Shown here piece after piece: positions 17,077 to 25,560 of a DNA stretch of 64,000 nucleotides. Source of the DNA: an uncultured Actinomycetes bacterium (lineage in GTDB: Bacteria > Actinomycetota > Coriobacteriia > Coriobacteriales > Atopobiaceae); assembly GCA_900314645.1 (NCBI GenBank), contig OMWB01000004.1, forward strand, positions 22,502-86,501. The letters run 5' to 3'. The translations under genes were made by a program, and so were the position numbers. How positions within the stretch are numbered: the stretch's first letter is position 1; each line of letters begins with the position of its first letter. Under the pieces are notes generated by a model. The model made no database searches and was not told the origin of the DNA. It worked only from the letters and a program-made list of their open reading frames with translations.

Positions 17077-17810
17077 CACTGGGCCTTCCACTGGTAGCCA
17101 CGCGGCGTCACCATGCGGCCATCAATCACGCGCGTCTGGCTGTTGCCGACATATACGCAAGTCAGCATGTCCACCTGCGCGTTGCGAAGCTCGCCCAGCG
17201 AGAGCAGCCGGAACTCCTCGCCCGCGCGGCCGATGTTTCGGACGTAGCCGCACACGGTGGCGGCGTCACGCGTGGCAAGCAGCACGTCGCAAGCGCGGGC
17301 AAGATAGTCGCTCCTTCCGCGCGACGAGGGGTTGTAGAGCACGATGCAGAAGTCTGCCTCTGCGGCCGCGGCCAATCTGCGCTCGATGGTCTCCCACGGG
17401 GTCATCAGGTCTGAGAGCGAGATAGAGCACCAGTCGTGCATGAGCGGCGCGCCGAGCACCGCGGCACCGCCGTTCGCAGCCGTGACACCGGCAACCACCT
17501 TGACCTCTACCTGCGGGTATTCAGGGGCAAGCTCAAGCAGCGGGCCCGCCATGCCATAGACGCCTGGGTCTCCCGAGCAGACCACAGCAACCTGCTGGCC
17601 CGCCGCGGCACGCTCGAGCGCCATACGGCAGCGCTCAACCTCGCCTCGCATGCCCGTTGCCACCAGCTCCTTATGTGAGTACGCGTCCCTGATGAGGTCG
17701 ATGTAGGTGGTGTAACCCACGATGACCTCGGACGCATCCAAGGCGGCTCGAGCACGCAGGGTCAGGTCATCGGAACCACCTGGTCCAAGGCCCACGCACG
17801 TCAGCGTCAT
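17076..17810 (-). CDS. cbiH: Cobalt-precorrin-3B C17-methyltransferase (ring contraction)
   Basis: A 244-residue precorrin methyltransferase. VGLGPGGSDDLTLRA is the N-terminal SAM-binding loop; VCSGDPGVYGMA, VVAGVTAANGGAAVLGAPL and DFCIVLYNPSSRGR identify CbiH/CobJ. In the anaerobic pathway it methylates C17 and drives ring contraction. The start overlaps the cbiG stop by 4 bp; CbiG acts on the next intermediate. Confidence 0.95.
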   Translation of the reverse strand: MTLTCVGLGPGGSDDLTLRARAALDASEVIVGYTTYIDLIRDAYSHKELVATGMRGEVERCRMALERAAAGQQVAVVCSGDPGVYGMAGPLLELAPEYPQVEVKVVAGVTAANGGAAVLGAPLMHDWCSISLSDLMTPWETIERRLAAAAEADFCIVLYNPSSRGRSDYLARACDVLLATRDAATVCGYVRNIGRAGEEFRLLSLGELRNAQVDMLTCVYVGNSQTRVIDGRMVTPRGYQWKAQ

Positions 17811-18880
17811 GCGCGCTCCTTTCCCTCGGCCGGATCGTCCATAGACCCAAAGCCGAGCCGCACGACCTCAGAGGCAAGGGCAACCGTGACACCGCCAAGT
17901 GTCCGGCGTCCCGAGAGCAGCTTTGCTCCTCCGGCGCAAGCCGCCCGCTCGCACACGTTGTCAACGCCCACCGTCTGGAGCACAAACGGCGACGACGAGA
18001 AGTTGCCGGAAACCGCGGCCAGCTCATCGGATGTGTAGGTCAGAAGTGGGACGTTGAGCCAGTCCGCCAACGTACGGAGACCCTCCTCGTCGGCCTTGAT
18101 GTCAATGGTCGCCAGCGCCGCAACCGCCTCGCGTGCCACGTGGGCGTGCGTGAGGCTCTCGTCAAGTGCCTCTGCCAAGGCGTCAACCGATGTCTGGCGC
18201 CTGCACCCCATGCCAACGGTCACCGTGCGCGGCACGAGCCTCAACGTATGCGCAAAGGGCCGCTGACCAAGGTCAAACGAGATCGAAATGCCCAGATCGC
18301 AGGCACCCTCACCGTCCCAGACCAGGCCCTCTGGGAGCTCACCAGCAATGGGCCAGTCGCTGCGCAGGCCAATGGTCGCGCCCGCCAATAGCTGGGCAGA
18401 CACCTGCTTTGCGGCCTCGCGGTCGCAAAGGGCGAGACCCTGTCGCACCGCCCACTCGTCCACCGCAAAGATGCCGTTGACGTCGGTAGCAGTCGTGATG
18501 ACGGGCTCGGCTCCACAGAGCGCGCCGACGGTTCGGGCTAAGGCGTTTGCGCCTCCCATATGGCCTGAGAGCAGGGCAATAGCGTGGCGTGCGGCCTCGT
18601 CTACACACACCACCGCAGGATCGCGCAGCTTGTCCTGAACGAAGGGTGCGATGGCGCGCACCGCGATGCCGCAGGCCGAGACAAAGACAAGCGCGTCGCA
18701 TGCGGCAAAGGACCCCGCCGTCCACGAGGAAAGGCTCTCGTACACGTGCACGCCTGACATCTTTGCAATCTGGGGTGGGCTGGCTACCTGCGCGTCATTG
18801 CCTTGGGCGCGCAGCCCCTCCGCCAGCGAGCACGCGAGGCCCATGCCTCGCTCCGTGAAGGCAACCATACCTATGCGCAT
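17807..18880 (-). CDS. cbiG: Cobalt-precorrin-5A hydrolase
   Basis: A 357-residue enzyme that opens the delta-lactone of cobalt-precorrin-5A and releases acetaldehyde, a step specific to the anaerobic route. The N-terminal domain shows FVSACGIAVRAIAPF and LLSGHMGGAN; the C-terminal CbiG domain shows VTVGMGCRRQTSVDAL and, near the end, CERAACAGGAKLLSGR. It overlaps cbiF upstream by 10 bp and cbiH downstream by 4 bp. Confidence 0.95.
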   Translation of the reverse strand: MRIGMVAFTERGMGLACSLAEGLRAQGNDAQVASPPQIAKMSGVHVYESLSSWTAGSFAACDALVFVSACGIAVRAIAPFVQDKLRDPAVVCVDEAARHAIALLSGHMGGANALARTVGALCGAEPVITTATDVNGIFAVDEWAVRQGLALCDREAAKQVSAQLLAGATIGLRSDWPIAGELPEGLVWDGEGACDLGISISFDLGQRPFAHTLRLVPRTVTVGMGCRRQTSVDALAEALDESLTHAHVAREAVAALATIDIKADEEGLRTLADWLNVPLLTYTSDELAAVSGNFSSSPFVLQTVGVDNVCERAACAGGAKLLSGRRTLGGVTVALASEVVRLGFGSMDDPAEGKERA

Positions 18881-19641
18881 GTCGAGCCGCCTTTCGCGCT
18901 GCGATACCCGTGGCCGAAACCCGGATCGTACAGCTTGGATCGCTGCCCCGTTTTCGCGAGCACATCGCCAATCACGATCAGGGCCGTCTTGCTCACCTCA
19001 TGCTCGCGGGCGCACTCCGAAAGCGTCCCGACCGTGCACCGATACACGGCCTCGTCGGGCCAGGTGGCGCGATAGACAATCGCCGCCGGGGTGTCGGCCT
19101 CATAGCCACCGGCCAGCAACTCCTCCTGCACCTGGTCCAGGAGCCCTGCTGAGAGGAAGAGTGCCATGGTGGCCTGATGCGACGCCAGTAGCTGCAGCTG
19201 CTCCGCCTCGGGCACCGGCGTGCGGCCCTCCGCCCTTGTGATGATGAGCGACTGCGAGACGCCAGGCTGTGTCAGCTCGGTCCCGAGCACCGCGGCCGCC
19301 CCAAAGAGCGAAGACACCCCCGGCACCACGTCGTAGCTGATACCCAGACGGTCAAGCTCCACCATTTGCTCGGCGATGGCGCCGTAGAGGGCAGGGTCGC
19401 CCGTGTGCAGGCGGACGCAGTCCTTGCCCGCATCGTTCGCCTCGCGCATGACCTCAACGGTCTCTTCCAGCGTCATGCCAGCGGAGTCATGAATCTCGCA
19501 ATACGGAGAGCACAGCGCAAGTACCTCGGGATTCACGAGCGAACCCGCATAGATGACCACATCCGCCATCGTGAGCAGGCGTGCGCCACGCACGGTGATG
19601 AGGTCAGGCGCACCGGGACCCGCTCCCACAAAATGAATCAT
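18871..19641 (-). CDS. cbiF: Cobalt-precorrin-4 C11-methyltransferase
   Basis: A 256-residue methyltransferase. The N-terminus IHFVGAGPGAPDLITVRGARLL, YAGSLVNPEVL, LHTGDPALYGAIAEQM and VVPGVSSLFGAAAVLG are typical of CbiF/CobM. It acts between CbiH and CbiG in the pathway, matching its place next to cbiG. It overlaps cbiD upstream by 4 bp. Confidence 0.95.
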   Translation of the reverse strand: MIHFVGAGPGAPDLITVRGARLLTMADVVIYAGSLVNPEVLALCSPYCEIHDSAGMTLEETVEVMREANDAGKDCVRLHTGDPALYGAIAEQMVELDRLGISYDVVPGVSSLFGAAAVLGTELTQPGVSQSLIITRAEGRTPVPEAEQLQLLASHQATMALFLSAGLLDQVQEELLAGGYEADTPAAIVYRATWPDEAVYRCTVGTLSECAREHEVSKTALIVIGDVLAKTGQRSKLYDPGFGHGYRSAKGGSTCA

Positions 19642-20792
19642 CGCCCCTCCCCTTCTTTGGGTCGATGCCTTTCCATCAGCTCAGCCGCACCGCGCGAGGC
19701 TCCCAAGAGACCATGTTGCTTTGAGAAGACCACCACCTCGCTGCGCAGGCGCCCCGCCGCACGGTGGGCCACGTTTGCCTCGAGCCGTGCCGTCAGGGTG
19801 GCCATCGCCTTCTCCAGAAGGCCCCGCTCCGAGAGGATGTCGAGCATGGCGTCGGTAGTCGGCGCCTCCATGATGCGGGCGACGTCACTTGCCGAGGCCC
19901 CAGCCATCGCCGCGTGGGCAGCCATCGTCTCGGCACGGCCGTCTGCAACGCGTGAGTGCAGGTTCATGGCGCCGCCGGCAACCTTCGCGAGCTTGCCGAT
20001 GTGACCCACCAACAGGAGCGTCTCGAAGCCCAAAAGTGCGGCCTCGTCAATCGCCGCGCCAAGATAGTTCGAGCAACTCACGATGGACTCCTCAGCCAAG
20101 CCAAGCGTTTGGGTGGCAAAGTCGTGCCCATAGTTTCCCGGCACCAGCACCAAATCCGTTGCGCCCGATGCGCGCAGCACCTTGAGCTCCAGCTTTAGGG
20201 AAGCCACCAAGGCCTCCTCGCTCATGGGCCGCACGATGCCGCTCGTTCCCAAGACCGATATGCCTCCCTCGATGCCGAGGCGTGGGTTGAACGTGCGCTC
20301 GGCAAGCACAACACCGTCTGGGATGGAGATGGTCACAGCCAGCCCACCCGGGTACCCGTGGGCCTGTGCCGCGGCGCAGGCGGCCTCGCGTATCATGGCA
20401 CGGGGAACCGAGTTGATGGCAGCCGCGCCAATGGGTTGGTCAAGCCCGGGCTTGGTGACACGGCCTACGCCCACGCCGCCATCAATCACCACGTCAGAGC
20501 CCTCGCTCAGCGCCACCCGCGCCATGACGAGGACGCCGTCCGTGATGTCTGGGTCGTCCCCAGCGTCCTTTTGCACAGAGCAGACCGCCCATGTGTCACC
20601 GCGGTCCGCCTCCTCAACCTCCACCACAACCTCAATGCCCGCAGGCGTGGATACGGTTACCGAGGGCACCGTAACGTCACCAAGAAGGAGCTCTGCGGCA
20701 GCACGCGTGGCCGCGGCAGCACAGGTGCCGGTGGTGTATCCACAGCGCAAGAGCTTGCCGCCCGCGCCTATGTAGCGCTCAAGCCTACGCAT
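19638..20792 (-). CDS. cbiD: Cobalt-precorrin-5B C1-methyltransferase
   Basis: A 384-residue CbiD protein, the C1-methylating enzyme unique to the anaerobic pathway. LRCGYTTGTCAAAAT near the N-terminus is the family signature; GGVGVGRVTKPGLDQPIG and LVPGNYGHDFA follow, and FETLLLVGHIGKLAKVAGG comes later. With cbiG and cbiK it shows that cobalt is inserted early. The first codons overlap the end of the transporter ATPase gene by 8 bp. Confidence 0.96.
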   Translation of the reverse strand: MRRLERYIGAGGKLLRCGYTTGTCAAAATRAAAELLLGDVTVPSVTVSTPAGIEVVVEVEEADRGDTWAVCSVQKDAGDDPDITDGVLVMARVALSEGSDVVIDGGVGVGRVTKPGLDQPIGAAAINSVPRAMIREAACAAAQAHGYPGGLAVTISIPDGVVLAERTFNPRLGIEGGISVLGTSGIVRPMSEEALVASLKLELKVLRASGATDLVLVPGNYGHDFATQTLGLAEESIVSCSNYLGAAIDEAALLGFETLLLVGHIGKLAKVAGGAMNLHSRVADGRAETMAAHAAMAGASASDVARIMEAPTTDAMLDILSERGLLEKAMATLTARLEANVAHRAAGRLRSEVVVFSKQHGLLGASRGAAELMERHRPKEGEGR

Positions 20793-21606
20793 CGATGTCC
20801 CTCTCAGCGCCTTGTGCTACACGCAGCGTAACATCACCCGTCAGGGCGTCGTAGGTGCCCGGCGTCAGGTCATAGAGGTCATCGATGACGGAGGGAACAA
20901 AGACCTGCTCAGGGGTGCCCTGTAAGGTGATCTGTCCCTCCTTGATGCACACGAGCCAATCTGAGACACGCCGAGCCAATGGCAGCTCGTGGAGCGTCAT
21001 GAGGATGCCGAGGCCTTGGTCGTGCGCGAGGTGGCGCAGCACCGAGAGAAGCTCGATCTGATAGCGCACGTCCAAATGACTGGTGGGCTCGTCCAAGACT
21101 AGGAGACGGGGTTCCTGGCATACCGCGCGGGCAAGCAGCACCCGCTGGCGCTGCCCATCCGAAAGCTGCATGAAGTCGTGGTCGCGCAGGTCCCATACCT
21201 GCAGGAGCTCCATCGCCTCCCGTACTTTTTGGCGGTCTTGGGGCGTAGCGGCCCCCAACCTGCCTGTATACGGGTAGCGGCCCATCTCAACGATATCCGC
21301 GCAGGTCAGAAGCTCGGTACGCACACGATCGGTCAACATGACGGAGAGCTGTTGGGCACGTGTGCGCACCGATACCTGGCGCAGATCCTTGCCACAGAGC
21401 AGCACACACCCGCCGAGCTCAGCAAGCTGGCCCGCCAAGGTCTTGAGGATGGTGGACTTTCCCGCGCCGTTGGGACCGATGAGCGTGACCACCTGCCCAA
21501 GGCGGACCTGAAGCTGGATGTCACCAACCAGAACCTGTCCCTCATAGCCCACCGCAAGGCCGCGGGCCTCGATCAGTGCGTCATGCGCACCAGGTGCCTG
21601 CCACAT
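20785..21606 (-). CDS. ABC transporter ATPase, corrinoid/iron-chelate type
   Basis: A 273-residue FecE/BtuD-type ATPase. Walker A is GPNGAGKST, the signature LSDGQRQRV, Walker B LLVLDEPTSHLD and the H-loop MTLHELPLA. It starts directly at the permease stop (TAGATG) and energises the permease and binding protein encoded just upstream. The setting between cbiK and the cbi genes, under a cobalamin riboswitch, favours corrinoids or cobalt/iron chelates as substrate; family alone cannot decide. Confidence 0.92.
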   Translation of the reverse strand: MWQAPGAHDALIEARGLAVGYEGQVLVGDIQLQVRLGQVVTLIGPNGAGKSTILKTLAGQLAELGGCVLLCGKDLRQVSVRTRAQQLSVMLTDRVRTELLTCADIVEMGRYPYTGRLGAATPQDRQKVREAMELLQVWDLRDHDFMQLSDGQRQRVLLARAVCQEPRLLVLDEPTSHLDVRYQIELLSVLRHLAHDQGLGILMTLHELPLARRVSDWLVCIKEGQITLQGTPEQVFVPSVIDDLYDLTPGTYDALTGDVTLRVAQGAERDIDA

Positions 21607-22680
21607 CTAACCCACCTGCCTTCTACGCCCCAAGAGCACCCAGATGACGACCGGCGCACCAAAGACGGCCGTCACCGTGGAGACTGACATCTCCACCGGG
21701 GCAAAGAGCGTGCGCGCGATGAGATCGCACAGAAGGCAGGCGACCGAGCCCGTCAGAAACGCCGCGGGAATCACCACCCGGGGCCTCGACGTCTTCAGGA
21801 GCCGCCGCGCCACATGCGGGACCGCAACGCCCACAAAGCTGATGGGACCCGCAAACGCCGTGACACATGAGGCAAGCACGCTGGAGATGATGATGACCGC
21901 GATGCGGAAGGCGCGCACGTTGACGCCCATGCTCTCGGCGTACGCCTCGCCCAGCTGATAGGCACCCAGCGGCTTGGCGAGCAGGTACGTGGCAGCAGAG
22001 CCCGCGGCCACCACGATTGCCATGAGCGCAACCTGACCGCCGTTGATTCCTGAGAAGCTGCCGAGCGACCAGTTGCGCAGGTTTGCGATGTTGGCGTCAC
22101 TCGCAAAGGTGATGAGGACATCGGTGGCCGCGCTGCACACATACCCGATCATCACGCCCACGATGACCAGTGTGGACGCCGAGCGCACCTTGCGCGACAC
22201 GGCGAGGACCGCGGCCATGGCGGCAAGCGAGCCGCAGAAGGCGGCGGCAAGGGACATCCAGGATGACATGACGCGCGTATCCCCCAGGATGAGAATCATC
22301 ACCACCGCAACGGCAAGCTTCGCACCGTTGGAAATGCCCAAGATGTAGGGGCCAGCGATGGGGTTGGCGAAGAGAGTCTGCAGCAGCAGGCCGGCAAGGC
22401 CCAATGCGCCACCCAGAAGGGCCGCCGCACAGAGTCTGGGCAGACGGATGTTCCAAATCACCTGATAGGCAGTTTCTCCCTGGAACTTGCCCATGAGGAT
22501 GGGCAGCATCTGTTCCACCGGAACGCTCACGGTGCCGATGCAGAGGTTAGCGACGAGCGCGATGGTCAGCAGGGCAATCAGGCCGCCAAACACGCAGAGC
22601 GCGCGGGTTGATCGCCCTGCGCCATAGGTCTCGGTAGCTTCGTCGCGACGAGCATCGCGCGTCATCTCGCGCGGGCTCAC
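21607..22680 (-). CDS. FecCD/BtuC-type ABC permease
   Basis: A 357-residue membrane protein with about ten hydrophobic helices. Conserved FecCD blocks are visible: WNIRLPRLCAAALLGGALGLAGLLLQ, NPIAGPYILGISNGA, and late FAGPISFVGVAVPHVARRL. A hydrophilic ~28-residue N-terminus precedes the first helix. The GTG start overlaps the binding-protein stop (GTGA). With its neighbours it forms a complete importer. Confidence 0.93.
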   Translation of the reverse strand: MSPREMTRDARRDEATETYGAGRSTRALCVFGGLIALLTIALVANLCIGTVSVPVEQMLPILMGKFQGETAYQVIWNIRLPRLCAAALLGGALGLAGLLLQTLFANPIAGPYILGISNGAKLAVAVVMILILGDTRVMSSWMSLAAAFCGSLAAMAAVLAVSRKVRSASTLVIVGVMIGYVCSAATDVLITFASDANIANLRNWSLGSFSGINGGQVALMAIVVAAGSAATYLLAKPLGAYQLGEAYAESMGVNVRAFRIAVIIISSVLASCVTAFAGPISFVGVAVPHVARRLLKTSRPRVVIPAAFLTGSVACLLCDLIARTLFAPVEMSVSTVTAVFGAPVVIWVLLGRRRQVG

Positions 22681-23876
22681 GTCAACCGCCTTAGATAGAC
22701 CAGGCCCTCGTCTTGTCCCAAAAACGCGCGATGCATGTCGGAGATGATGGTACCTGCCTCAAGCATCTGCTGGTACATGTCCTGCTCGGTCACCCAGACG
22801 TCTCCCGTCTGGACCGCCTTGAAGTCTGCGAACAGCTCGTTTTTGGACAGGAGGTCGTCCATCGTCGTGACGCCCCCATCAATCGACGAGTTGTAGATGA
22901 GCACGTCGGCGTCCTTTGCCGTGGCGTAGAACGTCTCCATCTGCACCGTCATGCTGCTTGAGCCCGTCTTCGCAGCGTCGAGATCATCAAAGGCGTAGGT
23001 GCCGCCTGCCTGGGCGATCATCTTGGTTACGTAGTCTCCCGGGCGACGCACCACTGCGGCGCCGTTGCTGTTGAGGTAGAAGAACGCCACCGTCTTGCCC
23101 GTGGATTCCTCACCCAAGGCGCTTACCTGATTCACCTGTTGCTCGAAAGCCTCGGCCGCCTGTTGCTCCTTGCCCAGAAGCACGCCATAGAGCCGCACCC
23201 ACTCGGCACGGGCCAGGGGCTCGCTCTCGTAGCTGGAGAGTTCCACCAGCACGGGAATGCCCAGCTCCATGAGCTTCTCCCGCACTTCGGGGGTATGGTT
23301 GATCATGGTGCTCTCTACCGCAAGGCGCACCCCGCGCGAGATGAGCAGCTCGTAGTCCGGGGCGCGATACTTTCCCCCGTAGACGATGGTGCCGGCATCC
23401 ATGGCCTCGCGCGCCGAAGCGATCGACCAGTCGTCGCGCTCGATGCCCGAGACTGTGATGGCGTCCAGCGATTCAAGCGCGTCAAAGAGGCACATGGTGT
23501 CGCTCGCGGCCAGGTACACATCTCCGATGGGCTGCTGCAGCACCACAATGTCTTCCGAGATACCTTGTGGCACCGGCATACCATCGGGAACCACGAGATA
23601 GCGGTTACCGTCTGCAAGGCAGAGCAGGCGGTAACCGCCCTCAAAGGTGTCAACCGTAAAGCGCTTGGCGTAGAGGAGGCCGAGCGACTCCGTGACCTGC
23701 CAGCCGTTGCCCAGGTCAGGGTCGTGAAACCCCTCCACCAAGGTGGTGGGGCTCTGGTCCTCAGAGGAAGAGCCTGCCTGAGCACCGGGGGCCCTATGGC
23801 ACGTGGTCATGACAAGGGCCAAGGCCAACGCGCACAGGACGATCGAGAGCGGATGCGGTCTCCTCACGCCAGTCAC
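22677..23876 (-). CDS. ABC substrate-binding protein, corrinoid/iron-chelate type
   Basis: A 399-residue BtuF/FepB-type binding protein. A hydrophobic export signal is followed by Cys26 in VMTTC, a poor but possible lipobox. Two lobes are joined by a long helix around residues 230-255. The sequence is divergent: the ligand pocket cannot be read. The next genes encode its permease and ATPase. Together they would import corrinoid or a related metal complex under riboswitch control. Confidence 0.85.
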   Translation of the reverse strand: MTGVRRPHPLSIVLCALALALVMTTCHRAPGAQAGSSSEDQSPTTLVEGFHDPDLGNGWQVTESLGLLYAKRFTVDTFEGGYRLLCLADGNRYLVVPDGMPVPQGISEDIVVLQQPIGDVYLAASDTMCLFDALESLDAITVSGIERDDWSIASAREAMDAGTIVYGGKYRAPDYELLISRGVRLAVESTMINHTPEVREKLMELGIPVLVELSSYESEPLARAEWVRLYGVLLGKEQQAAEAFEQQVNQVSALGEESTGKTVAFFYLNSNGAAVVRRPGDYVTKMIAQAGGTYAFDDLDAAKTGSSSMTVQMETFYATAKDADVLIYNSSIDGGVTTMDDLLSKNELFADFKAVQTGDVWVTEQDMYQQMLEAGTIISDMHRAFLGQDEGLVYLRRLT

Positions 23877-23883
23877 CTATGCC

Positions 23884-24315
23884 CTATTCCGCCTCTGCGG
23901 GCGCGTGGAACACGATGGTGTGGTCGTACCACGTGTCCCTGCGCTGGCCAAAGGCGGCAATCGCAAGCTCCTCATCAAGCGCGGAGACGGGAATGTCGAA
24001 GGTGTACTTGCCCTCGTCATTCAGGTAGTAATCGTATACACCCTCAGTTGCGGCAGCGGCCTCCTCAGCCGTGCCGAAGTACAGCTTTGAGAAGCCCTCA
24101 CCTGGCAGCGAGAGCACAGCGTTGTAGGCCCCGTTCTCAACCTTCAGCTGGCATGATTCGCTGCGGAACATGCTCGAATCCGTCTCGGCCTCTATCTGGT
24201 AGGTCCCGTCGGCAAGGGCGCTCTTCTGAGCCGTGCCTCCGCAGCCCGTCACAAACAGAGCAACTCCCACACACAGAAGCATGCAGGCCACCAGTGCCAT
24301 CAGTCGTTTGCGCAT
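23884..24315 (-). CDS. Small lipoprotein linked to corrinoid/metal uptake
   Basis: A 143-residue lipoprotein: the signal peptide ends in FVTGC with Cys25. A single beta-rich domain follows, starting DGTYQIEAET. It resembles the membrane-anchored surface protein at 7903-8457 (same DGTY opening, similar strand order). ATG 24315 has AGAAGGAGG before it; the longer in-frame start does not. Placed between cbiK and the importer genes, it may pass ligand to the transporter. Function is not established. Confidence 0.75.
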   Translation of the reverse strand: MRKRLMALVACMLLCVGVALFVTGCGGTAQKSALADGTYQIEAETDSSMFRSESCQLKVENGAYNAVLSLPGEGFSKLYFGTAEEAAAATEGVYDYYLNDEGKYTFDIPVSALDEELAIAAFGQRRDTWYDHTIVFHAPAEAE

Positions 24316-24359
24316 GGCAACCTCCTTCTCAGGCCAACCCTTCGTCACAACGGGCGTGA

Positions 24360-25268
24360 CTAGGCGCTCGCAATGGCGTCGGCCACGTGGCTGACGTAGA
24401 TCTCGTCAATGGTGTCGAGCTGACCCAGGCCCTCGATGACACATGTGACGTCGAAGCCCGCGGCCGTCATGACCGAGAAGAAGGACTCCGGATCCTCAGG
24501 GTCAGCCATGTCGTTATTGGCATGGTCGCCGGCAACCACCATCATGGGGCGCAGCACTGCCTTGGTGAAGCCAGCATCCTTGGCCGCGGTCACGACGTCG
24601 TCAAAGGTCGGCGTGGCCTCAACCGTGGCGACAAAGTAGTTGTTGTAGCCCAGATTATTGAAGACGCCCTGCATGGTGGCATAGATTGCGTTGGACTCGG
24701 CCTCGGTGCCGTGGCCCATCAGGCAGATGGCCGTGTTCTCGTCCTCATAGCGCTCCATCGCCGTCTTGATGGCCTCGGCAACGGCAATCTGGTCAGCCTC
24801 GGAGGCCAGCAGCGGCGCGCCAAGCACGCACTTGTCGAAGGAGGGGGCGTAGTTCTCGAGCGAGTCCTTGATGTCGTTGTACTCGAAGCCATCCATGAGG
24901 TGGGTCGGCTGGACGACGACCTCCTTCACGCCCTCGGCCACCAGCTTGTCCATGGCCTCCTCAAAGTTGTCGATATGACGGCCGGTGTCCTTCTCGATGT
25001 GGTCGATGATGATCTGAGCCGTAAAGGCACGACGGACGTCGTAGTCGGGATAGGCCTCGCGGATGTCGGACTCGATGGCGCCGATGGTGGCATGGCGGCT
25101 GCTTGCGTAGCTGGTGCCAAAGCTCACCACCAAGATGACCGGCTTGGGAGCCGCCGCAGCAGTCCCCTGCGTAGCTGCGGAGTTGCCCGCGCAGGCCGCA
25201 AGCAGCGCTGCGGAGCCCGCCATGGCGGAGGCGATGAACGAACGGCGTGATGTGGCGGTATCAAACAT
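24360..25268 (-). CDS. cbiK: Secreted anaerobic cobaltochelatase (CbiK), Tat/lipoprotein signal
   Basis: A 302-residue chelatase of the CbiK family that inserts cobalt into sirohydrochlorin. LVVSFGTSYASSRHATIGAIE is the conserved N-terminal block, VVQPTHLMDGFEYND carries one catalytic His and LMGHGTEAES the other, and MMVVAGDHANNDMAD follows. Unlike the Salmonella enzyme it begins with SRRSFIASAM and LLAAC (Cys26), so it is probably exported, possibly lipid-anchored. ATG 25268 follows the riboswitch leader directly; an upstream in-frame start would lie inside the structured leader. First gene of the minus-strand operon. Confidence 0.9.
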   Translation of the reverse strand: MFDTATSRRSFIASAMAGSAALLAACAGNSAATQGTAAAAPKPVILVVSFGTSYASSRHATIGAIESDIREAYPDYDVRRAFTAQIIIDHIEKDTGRHIDNFEEAMDKLVAEGVKEVVVQPTHLMDGFEYNDIKDSLENYAPSFDKCVLGAPLLASEADQIAVAEAIKTAMERYEDENTAICLMGHGTEAESNAIYATMQGVFNNLGYNNYFVATVEATPTFDDVVTAAKDAGFTKAVLRPMMVVAGDHANNDMADPEDPESFFSVMTAAGFDVTCVIEGLGQLDTIDEIYVSHVADAIASA

Positions 25269-25334
25269 GTGACTACCTGCCCTTCTGGCCAAACGGCCGT
25301 CGTGAGGGCAGGCGGAACCAACAGGCATTTGCCT
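25269..25334 (-). promoter_or_regulatory. Expression-platform hairpin before cbiK
   Basis: Between the aptamer and the cbiK ATG the leader can form two stems: CAGGCA/TGCCTG at 25322-25333, and CTGCCCT pairing with AGGGCAG around an inner GGCC/GGCC stem at about 25275-25310. The second covers the bases just before the start codon, so control of translation initiation is likelier than termination. No T tract follows. The fold is hand-derived. Confidence 0.55.
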
Positions 25335-25339
25335 GCAGA

Positions 25340-25470
25340 CAGGTCGCTGACCAGCACGTTATTGCTGGCACAGCGGGAAGCCATAAGTACAGCGACGACT
25401 GATCCGGAGTTGAACCGGAATCCTTTCAGAAGGCCTTGCAGTTCGGTGACCGTACCCTCGGTTTTTGTGG
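25340..25470 (-). promoter_or_regulatory. Cobalamin riboswitch aptamer
   Basis: Read on the minus strand, the leader holds the conserved core of the cobalamin aptamer: AAAGGATTCCGGTTCAACT, then CCGGATCAGTCGTCGCTGTA (a variant of the usual CCGG...GCCACTGT B12 box), and the 3' closing block GCTGGTCAGCGACC near 25341-25357. The 5' block GGGTACGGTCACC is at about 25446-25458. It precedes the secreted cobaltochelatase gene, so the whole transport and synthesis operon is probably repressed by cobalamin. Confidence 0.85.
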
Positions 25471-25496
25471 TCTCACCATGATAGCAGTAAGCGCAA

Positions 25497-25524
25497 GGAG
25501 TGGCATCACTGCGGATGCCACTCC
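25497..25524 (-). terminator. Hairpin terminator after galT
   Basis: An 11-bp perfect stem (GGAGTGGCATC with GATGCCACTCC, 6-base loop) stands 36 bp after the galT stop and just upstream of the riboswitch. Only a few T residues follow on the minus strand, so termination may be partial. It would separate the galactose operon from the cobalamin operon. Confidence 0.65.
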
Positions 25525-25560
25525 AAAACTGCCTAGAGCGCTATGTGCAGGAAAAGGCTC

